DNA of 64,000 bases from Coprenecus sp949297365 (GTDB lineage Bacteria > Bacteroidota > Bacteroidia > Bacteroidales > UBA932): assembly GCA_963931055.1 (NCBI GenBank), contig OZ006987.1, positions 2,108,001 to 2,172,000 on the forward strand. Reading direction: 5' to 3'. Positions 8,002 to 15,602 of the stretch are shown here, piece by piece (the first letter of the stretch is position 1; each line of letters starts with the position of its first letter). The position numbers and the translations under genes are program-made. The notes below the pieces were generated by a model that was given only the letters and a program-made list of their open reading frames with translations, did no database searches and was not told the origin of the DNA.

Positions 8002-8343
8002 TTGACAGACAAAAGGTTAAAGCGACAAAAGAATGGCAGAATTAATGTAAAAGATACAGAAGTGTCGGTTATTCGCGTTCAAGACGAGGATTACATCAGC
8101 CTTACCGACATGATGAAAGCCAAAGACGGTGAGTTTTTCTTCTCCAACTGGCTGAGAAACCGAAACACGGTGGAGTTCCTTGGCATCTGGGAGAAGCTGA
8201 ACAACCCCAATTTTAATTGTGCCGAATTCGACATAATTAAAAGTCAGGCAGGCCTGAACAGCTATCGGTTAAGCGCAAAAGAATGGATGCAGAAAACCAA
8301 TGCCATAGGCATTATTTCCAAGGCAGGGAGATACGGATTGTGA
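8002..8343 (+). pseudogene. KilA-N domain protein, damaged at both ends
   Basis: The frame encodes INVKDTEVSVIRV, DYISLTDMMKAKDGE and NWLRNRNTVEFLGIWEKLNN, the core of KilA-N DNA-binding proteins of phages and mobile elements. The expected start (ATGGCA at 8034) is one base out of frame with INVKD, as if one base was lost right after the start codon; only a weak TTG at 8002 opens the correct frame. At the other end the text stops at SKAGRYGL, where the family continues for over 100 residues (GRYGGTxAHxDIAFEFA). Both lesions argue for a pseudogene. A 25-codon unrelated open piece (ERLTEQLSQTAVDEIQWIEA) follows. Confidence 0.75.
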
Positions 8344-8423
8344 AAGGCTCACAGAGCAACTATCTCAAACGGCAGTGGATGAAATCCAATGGATAGAGGC
8401 TGCCGGAAGTTGTAAATAATCCT

Positions 8424-8431
8424 TATATTTG
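8424..8431 (+). promoter_or_regulatory. Candidate -7 element of the ParDE-like module
   Basis: TATATTTG fits the Bacteroidetes -7 pattern and lies 22 bases before the antitoxin start. Confidence 0.45.
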
Positions 8432-8453
8432 CATAGTAAAAAGCATAAGGAAT

Positions 8454-8708
8454 ATGAAAGCAACCATTTCTATGAGCAGAAGCAGCCTGTGGAAGATGAT
8501 ACAGGCGATGTCTCTCAATGCCGACAACAAACTGTGGCTTGGGGAGAAACTGATAGAGGAGGCACGGAAGGAAGTGGCTGAAAGCGCTCCATGCCAATAC
8601 TCCGTAGAGGAACTTGAGCACCGGCTCGGTGAATCCGTGCAGAGTTACCGCAAAGGTAACTGCTGTACGAGTGACGAATTGCGCAAGAAGCATCCTGTAT
8701 GCGGATAG
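8454..8708 (+). CDS. Putative antitoxin of a ParDE/RelBE-type module
   Basis: The 84-residue protein has an N-terminal strand-helix segment (MKATISMSRSSLWKMIQAMS, then LNADNKLWLGEKLIEEARKE) like the small ribbon-helix or Phd-like antitoxins paired with ParE toxins in Bacteroides. The acidic C-terminal part (YSVEELEHRLGESVQSY) would wrap the toxin. Its 3' end overlaps the toxin gene by 10 bases, the normal coupling of such pairs. The family cannot be fixed from sequence alone; the assignment rests mainly on context. Confidence 0.7.
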   Translation: MKATISMSRSSLWKMIQAMSLNADNKLWLGEKLIEEARKEVAESAPCQYSVEELEHRLGESVQSYRKGNCCTSDELRKKHPVCG

Positions 8709-9007
8709 TCTGGACAAAAGAGGCTCAGGAGGATATTGAGAATATTTACCGGTTCTGGGCATCCAAGAATGAGCCGTATTCCACACGGCTGTACAACTCA
8801 CTGATTGATGAAGCGGAAGTGCTGCGGAGATTTCCTGAAATAGGAGTACTTGAAAGATTCCTGACGCACCGCCCGGAGCAATTCCGGTCACTGCTTGCAA
8901 ACAAGTATTATAAACTGGTCTATACTGTGGAAAGTGACGATGTCGTCATACATGCTGTATGGGACTGTCGCCGCAATCCTGATGCATTGACAGCAGAAAT
9001 CCGCTGA
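8699..9007 (+). CDS. RelE/ParE-superfamily toxin
   Basis: The 102-residue protein begins MRIVWTKEAQEDIENIYRFW, the usual first strand and helix of ParE-type toxins, and contains IGVLERFLTHRPEQFRSLLANKYYKLVYTV followed by AVWDCRRNPDAL, the C-terminal strand with the catalytic or gyrase-contact RRNP segment. ParE members poison gyrase and RelE members cut mRNA; the WDCRRNP ending is common in the ParE-like group. It is translationally coupled to the antitoxin upstream. This is the second complete TA module in about 2.5 kb of degraded mobile DNA, consistent with addiction modules outlasting their element. Confidence 0.8.
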   Translation: MRIVWTKEAQEDIENIYRFWASKNEPYSTRLYNSLIDEAEVLRRFPEIGVLERFLTHRPEQFRSLLANKYYKLVYTVESDDVVIHAVWDCRRNPDALTAEIR

Positions 9008-9081
9008 ACTGTCAGTTCTGAAGAAGATTCCTCCCCGTCCGGCAGTGCTTCCGGCAGCTGCGGCATCGACGGCTAACTCCT

Positions 9082-9585
9082 CTACTCCGGCATCCCTTCC
9101 GTTCCATCACAAAGCAGTATCCGTAAATCCTCCCTTCCTTCCGCAATGGCAGTGAATCGCATGAAATGCTGCCGTTGTGGAGGTTGCCGGAAATGCACAC
9201 CGCCACCACGGGCGTTCTGAGCCGCATTCATCATTTCTCCCTGTTCCGCAACGGCAGAGAATTGTGGAAAATGCTGCCGTTGTGGAGGCCGCCGGGAACG
9301 CACACCGCCACCACGGGCGTTCTGAGCCGCATTCATCGTTTCTCCCTGTTCCGCAACGGCAGTGAATTGTGGAAAATGCTGCCGTTGTGGAGGTTGCCGG
9401 AAACGCACACCGCCACCACGGGCGTTCTGAGCCGCATTCATCGTTTCTCCCTGTTCCGCAATGGCAGAGAATCGCATGAAACGCTGCCGTTGTGGAGACA
9501 GCTCGTGGCGGAAGGTTGTGACGGAAGGTTTTTGAAGTGGTGGTGCAGTGGTGATGTAAATATTATTGAATGTCAGGGTGTTGCG
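9082..9585 (-). other. Open frame across the 105-bp repeats, status unclear
   Basis: The minus strand is open for 167 codons, although the first ATG is only at 9477. The translation contains a repeated 35-residue unit (QGETMNAAQNARGGGVRFRQ followed by PPQRQHFPQFTAVAE) rich in Gln, Arg and Gly. Because the DNA repeat is a multiple of three, several frames stay open, so openness proves little. Upstream of the ATG the same frame reads NTLTFNNIYITTAPPLQKPS, which looks protein-like, and a one-base shift would join it to the open frame at 9563-9793. It could be a decayed gene; the family is unknown. Confidence 0.25.
9141..9505. repeat. 105-bp tandem repeat, about 3.5 copies
   Basis: The phrase CCGCAAYGGCAG recurs at 9141, 9246, 9351 and 9456, exactly 105 bases apart. 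Copies differ at a few positions (TTGTGG/TCGCATG alternatives, AGGTTG/AGGCCG). The first and last copies carry AATCGCATGAAA, the inner two AATTGTGGAAAA, so the ends resemble each other more than their neighbours. Each unit equals 35 codons. Confidence 0.92.
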
Positions 9586-9793
9586 TCAGAGAGATGCACA
9601 TTTGACCCGGTTTGAAACAGGTCAAATGTGCAGTGTGTTTTGCAATCCGCTGTGAATCAGGAGCGATTTCCCGAAGCCTGCACCGTCGCTTCAAAAAATA
9701 ACCATCCGGCATTTCCGTTTCCCAATCCGCAGCCGTCACTGCCTTGATGATGATTGTCCGCAAAGGTGTCACGGAGGCCGTGTGGGGCGGCAT
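9563..9793 (-). CDS. Hypothetical short ORF
   Basis: The 76-residue frame reads TPLRTIIIKAVTAADWETEM and DGYFLKRRCRLREIAPDSQR, which looks like real protein, but matches nothing I recognise. It contains the 12-bp inverted repeat at 9596-9631 and overlaps, in another frame, the open stretch that runs into the tandem repeats. It may be the 5' part of a single decayed gene covering 9082-9793. No convincing promoter was seen. Confidence 0.25.
   Translation of the reverse strand: MPPHTASVTPLRTIIIKAVTAADWETEMPDGYFLKRRCRLREIAPDSQRIAKHTAHLTCFKPGQMCISLTQHPDIQ
9596..9631. repeat. Perfect 12-bp inverted repeat
   Basis: GCACATTTGACC (9596-9607) and GGTCAAATGTGC (9620-9631) are exact reverse complements with a 12-base loop. 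It may be a terminator-like hairpin or a regulator site at the border between the accessory block and the core genes. The rest of 9632-9849 shows nothing I can support. Confidence 0.8.
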
Positions 9794-9820
9794 TTTGCCG
9801 AGGGGTGAATTTATATCGGA

Positions 9821-9857
9821 TTTTCTGAGGGAAAATCAAAACTGCGTCATAACTTTG
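9821..9857 (+). promoter_or_regulatory. Candidate murF-alr promoter giving a near-leaderless mRNA
   Basis: TAACTTTG at 9850-9857 is a consensus -7 element, with a TTTTCTG segment about 22 bases upstream. Only four bases separate the -7 element from the ATG at 9862, so transcription would begin at or next to the start codon. Confidence 0.45.
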
Positions 9858-9861
9858 CGGT

Positions 9862-12246
9862 ATGATTATATCTGTGGACAGCCGCAGTGTGACCCGCCCT
9901 GCCGAGACTGTCTTCTACGCCCTTAAGGGGCAGAACAATGACGGGCATGACTATGTGGAGCGGCTGTATGGCCGTGGTGTGAGGCATTTCGTACTGAGCG
10001 AGCGCAGACCTGAATATGAAACTCTCGAAGGGACTTCGATAAGGTATGTGGATGACACTCTGGCGGCTCTGCAGGAGGATGCGGCCCGGTACAGACGGCA
10101 GTGCCGGGCAGAGGTGACGGCCATAACGGGCAGCAACGGCAAGACCGTGGTAAAGGAATGGATAGCCCAGCTCCTCGGAGAGGATGTGCCCCTGAGCCGC
10201 AGCCCGAGAAGCTACAACTCTCAGGTGGGCGTGCCGCTGTCAGTTCTCGAGATTGCGCCCGACAGCCGTATGGCACTTATAGAGGCCGGTATGTCAAGAC
10301 CGGGGGAGATGGTCAGGCTGCACGATATAATACGTCCGGACATAGGAGTGTTCACTCATCTCGGAGATGCGCACAGTGAGAATTTCCCTTCACAGGAGGC
10401 GAAGATGATAGAAAAGTCCCTGCTTTTCCGCGGATGCAGGACAGTGGTCTGCCGTGAGGGCTGGCCTGCCAGGGTGATAGAGAGGCAGTGCGGTCAGGAC
10501 ACCGCAATGTATCTCTGGGGTGTTTCGCCGGAGTCGGATGTGAGAATTCTCGACTGCGGTGTATCCGCTTCGGGGCGGGATGTGGAGATACTGGTGCGCA
10601 GTAGCGGAGAGAGGGGAGTGCTGCATATTCCGTTTGCCGATGAGGTGTCGTTCGAGGACTGCATGACGGCGGTGGCGTTCATGCTCCTGCACGGTTACAC
10701 TCTTGCCCGTCTGTCACCGAGGGTGGCCGGTCTGCAGCCGGTGGCCATGCGCATGGAGATACGCGAGGGGATCAACGGCTGCACTCTCATCAAGGACTAC
10801 TATAACTCCGATCCGGCTTCATTCGCACTGGCTCTCGGGGCTTTGGCCGTTCAGGACAATGCCCGTCCCAAGGTGGTCATCCTCTCCGACTTTGTGGACG
10901 TGGAGGGGGGCGACGGCTCGATATACAGGGAAGTGGCATCGCAGCTGAAGAAGGCAGGAATAGCACGTTTCGTGGGCATCGGACCCTGTCTGTCCCGTTA
11001 CCGGGAGTTCTTCGATATCCCCCAGAGCCGGTTCTACGAGACGACGGAGGCGTTCCTGGCCGGTGAGAAGAGGGACGATTACCGTGACATGGGCATCCTG
11101 ATCAAGGGTGCCAGGCAGTTCCGTTTCGAGTACATAGGCGGTTTCCTGGCCCGGCAGTCCCATACGACTGTCCTTGAGGTGGATCTGGATGCGCTGGCAG
11201 GCAATTTCAATATCCTGCGCAACCGGGTGCCGAAAGGTACCAAGCTGGCCGTCATGGTGAAGGCGTTCTCCTACGGCAGCGGAGCCGGGGAGATAGCGGC
11301 CCAGCTCCAGTACAGCGGCGCTGATTATCTTATGGTGGCCTACGCCGACGAGGGGGTGGAGCTGCGCTCGAAGGGAATAACCGTGCCGATAGCCGTGATG
11401 AACCCCGAGCCGGAGGCATTTGACCAGATGATAGAGTTCTCGTTGGAGCCGGAGATATATTCCCTGACGCTGCTGCGTGACTTCGAATCGGTGCTCGCCC
11501 GTAACGGGGTGGAGGATTATCCGGTGCATCTGAAACTGAACACCGGGATGAACCGCTCGGGTCTGGACAAGGCCGATATCCCTGAGCTGCTGCGCTTCTT
11601 GCAGGACCGCAGGACGGTGATGCTTCACAGTATGTTCTCCCATCTGGCAGTGGCGGACGAACCTTCGGAGGATGAGTTCACTCTCGGACAGATAAGGCTG
11701 TTCGAGGAGATGACCGGAATGGTGCAGCCCCATTTCCCCTATAAGATACTCAGGCACATACTCAATAGCGCGGGTATAGAGCGTTTCCCGCAGTACGCCT
11801 TCGATATGGTGCGCATGGGCATAGGACTGTACGGCATAGGACCGTTGCCGGGTCTGAGGCCGGTGAGCACATTCAAGACCCACATAGCGTCGATACGCAG
11901 GATAACTCCGGATCAGACAGTGGGTTACGGGCGCAAGGGACGGGTCGGCCGGGTGTCGGACGTGGCCGTCATACCTGTGGGTTATGCCGACGGTCTGGAC
12001 CGCCATCTGAGCTGCGGGGTGGGGCAGATGATGGTGCGTGGCCGCAGGGTGCCGGTATTGGGCAATATCTGCATGGACGCCTGTATGCTGGATGTGACCG
12101 GCTCAGGAGCGCAGGTAGGGGATGAGGTGGAGATTTTCGGGAACAATATCCCAGTGACCGAGATTGCCGACAAGCTCGGAACCATTCCCTACGAGGTGCT
12201 GACAAGCGTCTCCCGCCGTGTCAAGCGTGTCTATTTCAAGGAATAG
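9862..12246 (+). CDS. murF-alr: MurF ligase-alanine racemase fusion
   Basis: The 794-residue protein joins two steps of peptidoglycan precursor synthesis. The N-terminal half is UDP-MurNAc-tripeptide:D-Ala-D-Ala ligase: VDSRSV and FYALKGQNNDGHDYV near the start, the ATP loop GSNGKT at residues 90-95, and SYNSQVGVPLSVL. The C-terminal half, from about residue 430, is alanine racemase, a PLP enzyme: VDLDALAGNFNILR, the PLP lysine K467 in VMVKAFSYGSG, HSMFSHLAVAD, and the catalytic tyrosine in VGYGRKG. This fusion is typical of Bacteroidetes. An in-frame TAA lies four codons before the ATG, so the start is secure; the first about 20 residues of longer homologues are missing. The 3' end overlaps the convergent kinase gene by 16 bases. 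Confidence 0.95.
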   Translation: MIISVDSRSVTRPAETVFYALKGQNNDGHDYVERLYGRGVRHFVLSERRPEYETLEGTSIRYVDDTLAALQEDAARYRRQCRAEVTAITGSNGKTVVKEWIAQLLGEDVPLSRSPRSYNSQVGVPLSVLEIAPDSRMALIEAGMSRPGEMVRLHDIIRPDIGVFTHLGDAHSENFPSQEAKMIEKSLLFRGCRTVVCREGWPARVIERQCGQDTAMYLWGVSPESDVRILDCGVSASGRDVEILVRSSGERGVLHIPFADEVSFEDCMTAVAFMLLHGYTLARLSPRVAGLQPVAMRMEIREGINGCTLIKDYYNSDPASFALALGALAVQDNARPKVVILSDFVDVEGGDGSIYREVASQLKKAGIARFVGIGPCLSRYREFFDIPQSRFYETTEAFLAGEKRDDYRDMGILIKGARQFRFEYIGGFLARQSHTTVLEVDLDALAGNFNILRNRVPKGTKLAVMVKAFSYGSGAGEIAAQLQYSGADYLMVAYADEGVELRSKGITVPIAVMNPEPEAFDQMIEFSLEPEIYSLTLLRDFESVLARNGVEDYPVHLKLNTGMNRSGLDKADIPELLRFLQDRRTVMLHSMFSHLAVADEPSEDEFTLGQIRLFEEMTGMVQPHFPYKILRHILNSAGIERFPQYAFDMVRMGIGLYGIGPLPGLRPVSTFKTHIASIRRITPDQTVGYGRKGRVGRVSDVAVIPVGYADGLDRHLSCGVGQMMVRGRRVPVLGNICMDACMLDVTGSGAQVGDEVEIFGNNIPVTEIADKLGTIPYEVLTSVSRRVKRVYFKE

Positions 12247-13076
12247 CTTCTGTCTTCCCTCTCGAAGAAGTCAATCGTGCGGTAGAACGGATGCACGGGA
12301 CCGTAGCCGGGACCGAAGCGGAAGCCGGAGCCGTAGGCTATGGACTCGTTGATGAATATCTCCGCTCTCTCGACCGCAGCCTCAAGGTCGTATTTTCTGG
12401 CGATGTAGGTGGCTATGGCCGAGCCGAATGTGTCGCCGGTGCCGTTGACGTTGCGGGTGTCTATGTGACGTTTGTAGAAACGTCTGACGGTGTCGTTACG
12501 GCGGTTGTACAGCACGTCCACCAGATTCTCGCCGTCGGGTATGGACTTGATGATTACGGAGCAGCCGGTCTCGGCTATCTTTCTGATGAGTCTGTCCACG
12601 TTGTCCAGAGTGACGGTCTCATCGGCCAGGACGCGGGCCTCGTGTATGTTGGGGGTGATGATCTCAGCCTGGGGGAAGAGCAGCTCGCGGTAAGCGTCTA
12701 TCGACTCCTGCAGGATGAGGGCCCTGCCGCCCGAGTCCACCATGACCGGGTCTATGACCTTGGGTACGTCCGGATATTCGCGCAGCAGGCCCGCCACGGC
12801 CTCGACTATCTGCTTCTCGTAGAGCATACCTGTCTTGATGCAGTCGGCTCCGACATCGTCCAGAAAGTCCCGGCTCTGTTTCAGGATGATGTCCACGGGC
12901 ATGGTATGGATGCCCTTGACCTGGGTGGTGTTCATGTCTACCAGAAGTGTAGTGGCTCCGGCTGCGAATCCTCCGCATGCCGATACGGCCTTGATGTCAG
13001 CCTGTATGCCGCAGCACCCGAGGGGTTCGCTGCCGGCTATCATGAATACTTTTGCGAAATCTCTTTTATTGTCCAT
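12231..13076 (-). CDS. ThiD/PdxK-type pyrimidine or pyridoxal kinase
   Basis: The 281-residue ribokinase-fold protein belongs to the ThiD family (hydroxymethylpyrimidine/phospho-HMP kinase), which includes pyridoxal kinases. Visible motifs are FMIAGSEPLGCCGIQADIKA, DPVMVDSGGRAL, ITPNIHEARVLA and NGTGDTFGSAIA. ThiD proteins usually have HGTGC at the last motif; Asp instead of Cys is as in PdxK/PdxY. With pdxS and pdxT remains 2.5 kb away on the same strand, phosphorylation of pyridoxal is a fair guess, but thiamine synthesis is not excluded. It starts 37 bases after the HAD gene and is probably co-transcribed with it. Its end overlaps murF-alr. Confidence 0.75.
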   Translation of the reverse strand: MDNKRDFAKVFMIAGSEPLGCCGIQADIKAVSACGGFAAGATTLLVDMNTTQVKGIHTMPVDIILKQSRDFLDDVGADCIKTGMLYEKQIVEAVAGLLREYPDVPKVIDPVMVDSGGRALILQESIDAYRELLFPQAEIITPNIHEARVLADETVTLDNVDRLIRKIAETGCSVIIKSIPDGENLVDVLYNRRNDTVRRFYKRHIDTRNVNGTGDTFGSAIATYIARKYDLEAAVERAEIFINESIAYGSGFRFGPGYGPVHPFYRTIDFFEREDRSYSLK

Positions 13077-13113
13077 TGCTGTGTCTGCTTAGATGAATGT
13101 GGAAAAATGTATG

Positions 13114-13899
13114 TTATGCGATGACCCCGAAGTGTCTTAGGGCCTTGGCGACCCCTTCGTTGTCTATGTGCTCGGTGACGTAGTCTGCTGCGGCCTTTAC
13201 CTCATCCCCGGCGTTGCCCATAGCCACACCGGTGCCGGCCTTTTTCAGGATGGATATGTCGTTGCCCCCGTCTCCGAACGCCATGCATTCGTCCAGGGCT
13301 ATGCCCACATGTCCGGCTATGATCTCCATGCCGCGTCCCTTGTCGGCGTCGGCTGAGATAACGTCAGAGAAGTACTCGCACCAGCGGGTGGACTCGGAGT
13401 GCCTGAGCAGCCTGGCCACCTCCGCTTCCTGATCTGTGTCGAAGAAAGGAGTCATCTGGTATATCGGGGCTGCCAGCATCTGATCTGTAGTGGTGGCCCG
13501 GTCGATCCCGGTTATGGCCAGCATCCCGCCGAAGATACGGTCTACTATGGGCTTGTGGTTGTGTACGATGGCCCTGTCCTCACCGACTATCAGGGATGGC
13601 ACGTCCATCCGGTCAGCAGCGTGGAGGATGACCTCCACGTCTTTGGGGTCTATGGGATTGCGGGATACGGTCTCTGATCCGACAGTGCATATCGCTCCGT
13701 TTACAGTGATATAGCCGTCTATCAGACTTTCTATGGGGTCAAGGTTGTTGATCAGCGGCTTCGGTCTGCCGGTGGAGATGAATATCCTCACTCCACGCCT
13801 TCTGGCTTCGGCAAGAGCCTCTACGGTCGGATTCGGAACCGAATGCGTCCTGAAACTTACCAGTGTCCCGTCTATGTCGAAAAACAGTGCTTTTATCAT
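13114..13899 (-). CDS. Cof-type HAD phosphatase
   Basis: The 261-residue protein is a HAD-IIB (Cof) phosphatase. The four motifs are visible: FFDIDGT with the nucleophile Asp8 and acid/base Asp10, FISTGRP, DADKGRGM with the lysine, and FGDGGNDISML with the Mg-binding aspartates. The cap domain lies between about residues 80 and 190. Members remove phosphate from sugar phosphates, PLP or flavin nucleotides; the neighbour kinase suggests PLP or HMP phosphate but that is inference. A TATCTTTG promoter lies at 13919-13926. Confidence 0.88.
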   Translation of the reverse strand: MIKALFFDIDGTLVSFRTHSVPNPTVEALAEARRRGVRIFISTGRPKPLINNLDPIESLIDGYITVNGAICTVGSETVSRNPIDPKDVEVILHAADRMDVPSLIVGEDRAIVHNHKPIVDRIFGGMLAITGIDRATTTDQMLAAPIYQMTPFFDTDQEAEVARLLRHSESTRWCEYFSDVISADADKGRGMEIIAGHVGIALDECMAFGDGGNDISILKKAGTGVAMGNAGDEVKAAADYVTEHIDNEGVAKALRHFGVIA

Positions 13900-13918
13900 T
13901 TCTTGAAATTTCAGTCCG

Positions 13919-13926
13919 CAAAGATA
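13919..13926 (-). promoter_or_regulatory. -7 element for the HAD-kinase pair
   Basis: The minus strand reads TATCTTTG, a consensus match 20 bases before the HAD start. It lies in the 33-base gap behind the AAA-ATPase gene. Confidence 0.55.
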
Positions 13927-13932
13927 TACAAT

Positions 13933-15177
13933 TTATGCGGTCTGCCAGTCCTCGATATTGCCTTTGTTCAGAGCATTGCGGACATTTGCAGCCCAGCTTT
14001 CCATCCTGGCATCGGACTTGCTGATGTAGCCTGATGCCAGCATGGAGAGGAATCCCCGGCGGACCTCCTCGTTGGGAAAGTCCAGCCTGAAAAGTTCCGT
14101 CTCCCGGTCATATCCCTTGATGGTCAGGTATCCGCTCTGGTATATCATGGGCAGTGGCATCTCCGCCGTGGCCTTGTAGTCTGCGAAAGCTGACGGGGTG
14201 TACTCGCCTCTCAGCATCTCCTCCATGTTCTCGTCGCCTCGGGAGAGCAGCCTGACCAGGTAGTCCGAGGTGCCGGTCGTCATCCAGTAGTCTCTCATTT
14301 TTAGAGAATCGAATACATTGAGCAGACTGAAAGGGTTGTAGACATCCGTCATCTCCTCGCTGAAGTGGTATCCGTCATAGCGGCGTTTGAGGCTGTCTGT
14401 AATCTCCGGTACGCTGACTCCGTACTTTGCCGCCAAGTCCTTGATGGGCTCTGCGAAACAGCTTTCCAGTTCCTGCTGTGTTATCCCGCACAGGGTGTCG
14501 TACCGGCTGTCCATGCTGATGTCCTTCGGCTGGTTGAATCCACTGAAGGCGCTCACCTGTGCGAACTTTGTCACTCCGGTGAGGAGCACGAACTGGAGGT
14601 CGGCGTCTGCAGCCTTGAATACCGAGTAGAAGCCTCGCAGTACATCCTTATGCCAATCCTCCAGAAGCCTCTCCTGTCCGTCAATGACAGTGGTGAGGCC
14701 AGTCTCCAGCACGTCCAGCAGGGGTTTGTCGTACTCATCGATGAGCACCACGCATCTGCGGCCCGTGCGTTCGTGCGCTGTCCGCAGCACTTCCTGAAAA
14801 CGCCTTCCCACACTTGTGTATCTGTCCGTTGGCGGATAATTCCTCTCCCAGGCCGAGACTGTGTCTTCCAGAATGCCCTCCAGAATGCCGGCTTCCTTGA
14901 AATTGCCTCCATTGAAGTCTATATGGAACACCGGATATTCCAGCCACTCCTTCTCCAGTCCTTCCATGGCCAGCCCTCTGAACAGTTCCTTTCTTCCGAG
15001 GAAATAGTTCTCGAGAGTGGACATCAGCAGACTCTTTCCGAATCTGCGCGGGCGGCTCAGGAAGTATATAGACCCGTTTTTGACCAAATCGTAAATCAAG
15101 TCAGTCTTGTCTACATAGACATAGTTCTCCTTAATAATCCGTTCAAAACTCTGAACTCCTATCGGGTATTTCATCAT
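13933..15177 (-). CDS. AAA-ATPase-like protein lacking the usual C-terminal nuclease
   Basis: The 414-residue protein belongs to the AAA-ATPase_like/DUF1703 proteins that are abundant in gut Bacteroidales. Residues of about 4-230 carry IGVQSFERIIKENYVYVDKT, the Walker A variant SRPRRFGKSLL, Walker B VVLIDEYDKPL, and TGVTKFAQVSAFSGFN. Homologues are usually above 500 residues and end in a PD-(D/E)XK nuclease domain. Here the text stops at GNIEDWQTA, just where that domain would begin, so it is a 3' truncation or a short form. An AGGAGG sequence sits 8 bases before the ATG, which is unusual for this phylum and may mark foreign origin. A TAACTTTG promoter is at 15212-15219. Confidence 0.8.
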   Translation of the reverse strand: MMKYPIGVQSFERIIKENYVYVDKTDLIYDLVKNGSIYFLSRPRRFGKSLLMSTLENYFLGRKELFRGLAMEGLEKEWLEYPVFHIDFNGGNFKEAGILEGILEDTVSAWERNYPPTDRYTSVGRRFQEVLRTAHERTGRRCVVLIDEYDKPLLDVLETGLTTVIDGQERLLEDWHKDVLRGFYSVFKAADADLQFVLLTGVTKFAQVSAFSGFNQPKDISMDSRYDTLCGITQQELESCFAEPIKDLAAKYGVSVPEITDSLKRRYDGYHFSEEMTDVYNPFSLLNVFDSLKMRDYWMTTGTSDYLVRLLSRGDENMEEMLRGEYTPSAFADYKATAEMPLPMIYQSGYLTIKGYDRETELFRLDFPNEEVRRGFLSMLASGYISKSDARMESWAANVRNALNKGNIEDWQTA

Positions 15178-15211
15178 GGCGCAATCCTCCTATCGGTTGA
15201 TGTTATCAGCA

Positions 15212-15219
15212 CAAAGTTA
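15212..15219 (-). promoter_or_regulatory. -7 element for the AAA-ATPase gene
   Basis: The minus strand reads TAACTTTG 34 bases before the ATG at 15177. It follows the pdx terminator directly. Confidence 0.5.
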
Positions 15220-15236
15220 ATCTATTATCCCGAAAT

Positions 15237-15262
15237 AAAAAAGCCGGAGTTTATTCCGGCTT
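15237..15262 (-). terminator. Intrinsic terminator of the pdxS-pdxT operon
   Basis: On the minus strand AAGCCGGA, a 6-base loop (ATAAAC) and TCCGGCTT are followed by T residues. The loop contains the pdxT stop codon TAA, so the hairpin overlaps the gene end. Confidence 0.85.
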
Positions 15263-15581
15263 CTCTATGAGGTGCTCGATGAACCAGCGGTGGATGCGCG
15301 GGTCGTCGTTCAGTTCGGGGTGGAAGGAGGTGGCGAGCATGTTGCGCTGGCGGGCGGCTACGATGTGGCCGTCTACAGTAGCCAGCACTTCTACGTCCGG
15401 AGCGGTTACCTGTTCGATGTAAGGGGCGCGGATAAATGTCATGGGCACGTCCTCCATTCCGGCGAAGGTACTGCGTGTGAAGAAGCTGCCGTATCTCGAA
15501 GTGCTCCACACCGAGGCCTTCCAGCATCTGTCCGTGCTCGAGGAAGGCCCCCTGTAGAGCGAGAATGCCTATTGTGTGCAT
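15251..15581 (-). pseudogene. pdxT: pdxT, glutaminase subunit of PLP synthase, internal deletion
   Basis: PdxT supplies ammonia from glutamine to PdxS. The first 33 residues (MHTIGILALQGAFLEHGQML, then EGLGVEHFEIRQ) are normal for PdxT. The text then needs a shift of frame to continue as SFFTRSTFAGMEDVPMTFIR and further to MLATSFHPELNDDPRIHRWF, the normal C-terminus with the catalytic His-Glu pair. About 100 codons between them are missing, including the GGEST and GTCAGM segments with the nucleophile cysteine. The join lies at a GGCAGC sequence, present in the N-terminal part and expected from GS codons in the C-terminal part, so deletion between short direct repeats is likely. It starts 21 bases after pdxS. 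Confidence 0.85.
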
Positions 15582-15602
15582 TGTCTGTGTGCGGATTCTG
15601 GA

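Noticed and set aside
9141..9505. CRISPR array
   Set aside because: The repeats are contiguous 105-base units without unique spacers, and no cas gene is nearby. The 106-bp REP units are palindromic with conserved spacers and are also not CRISPR.
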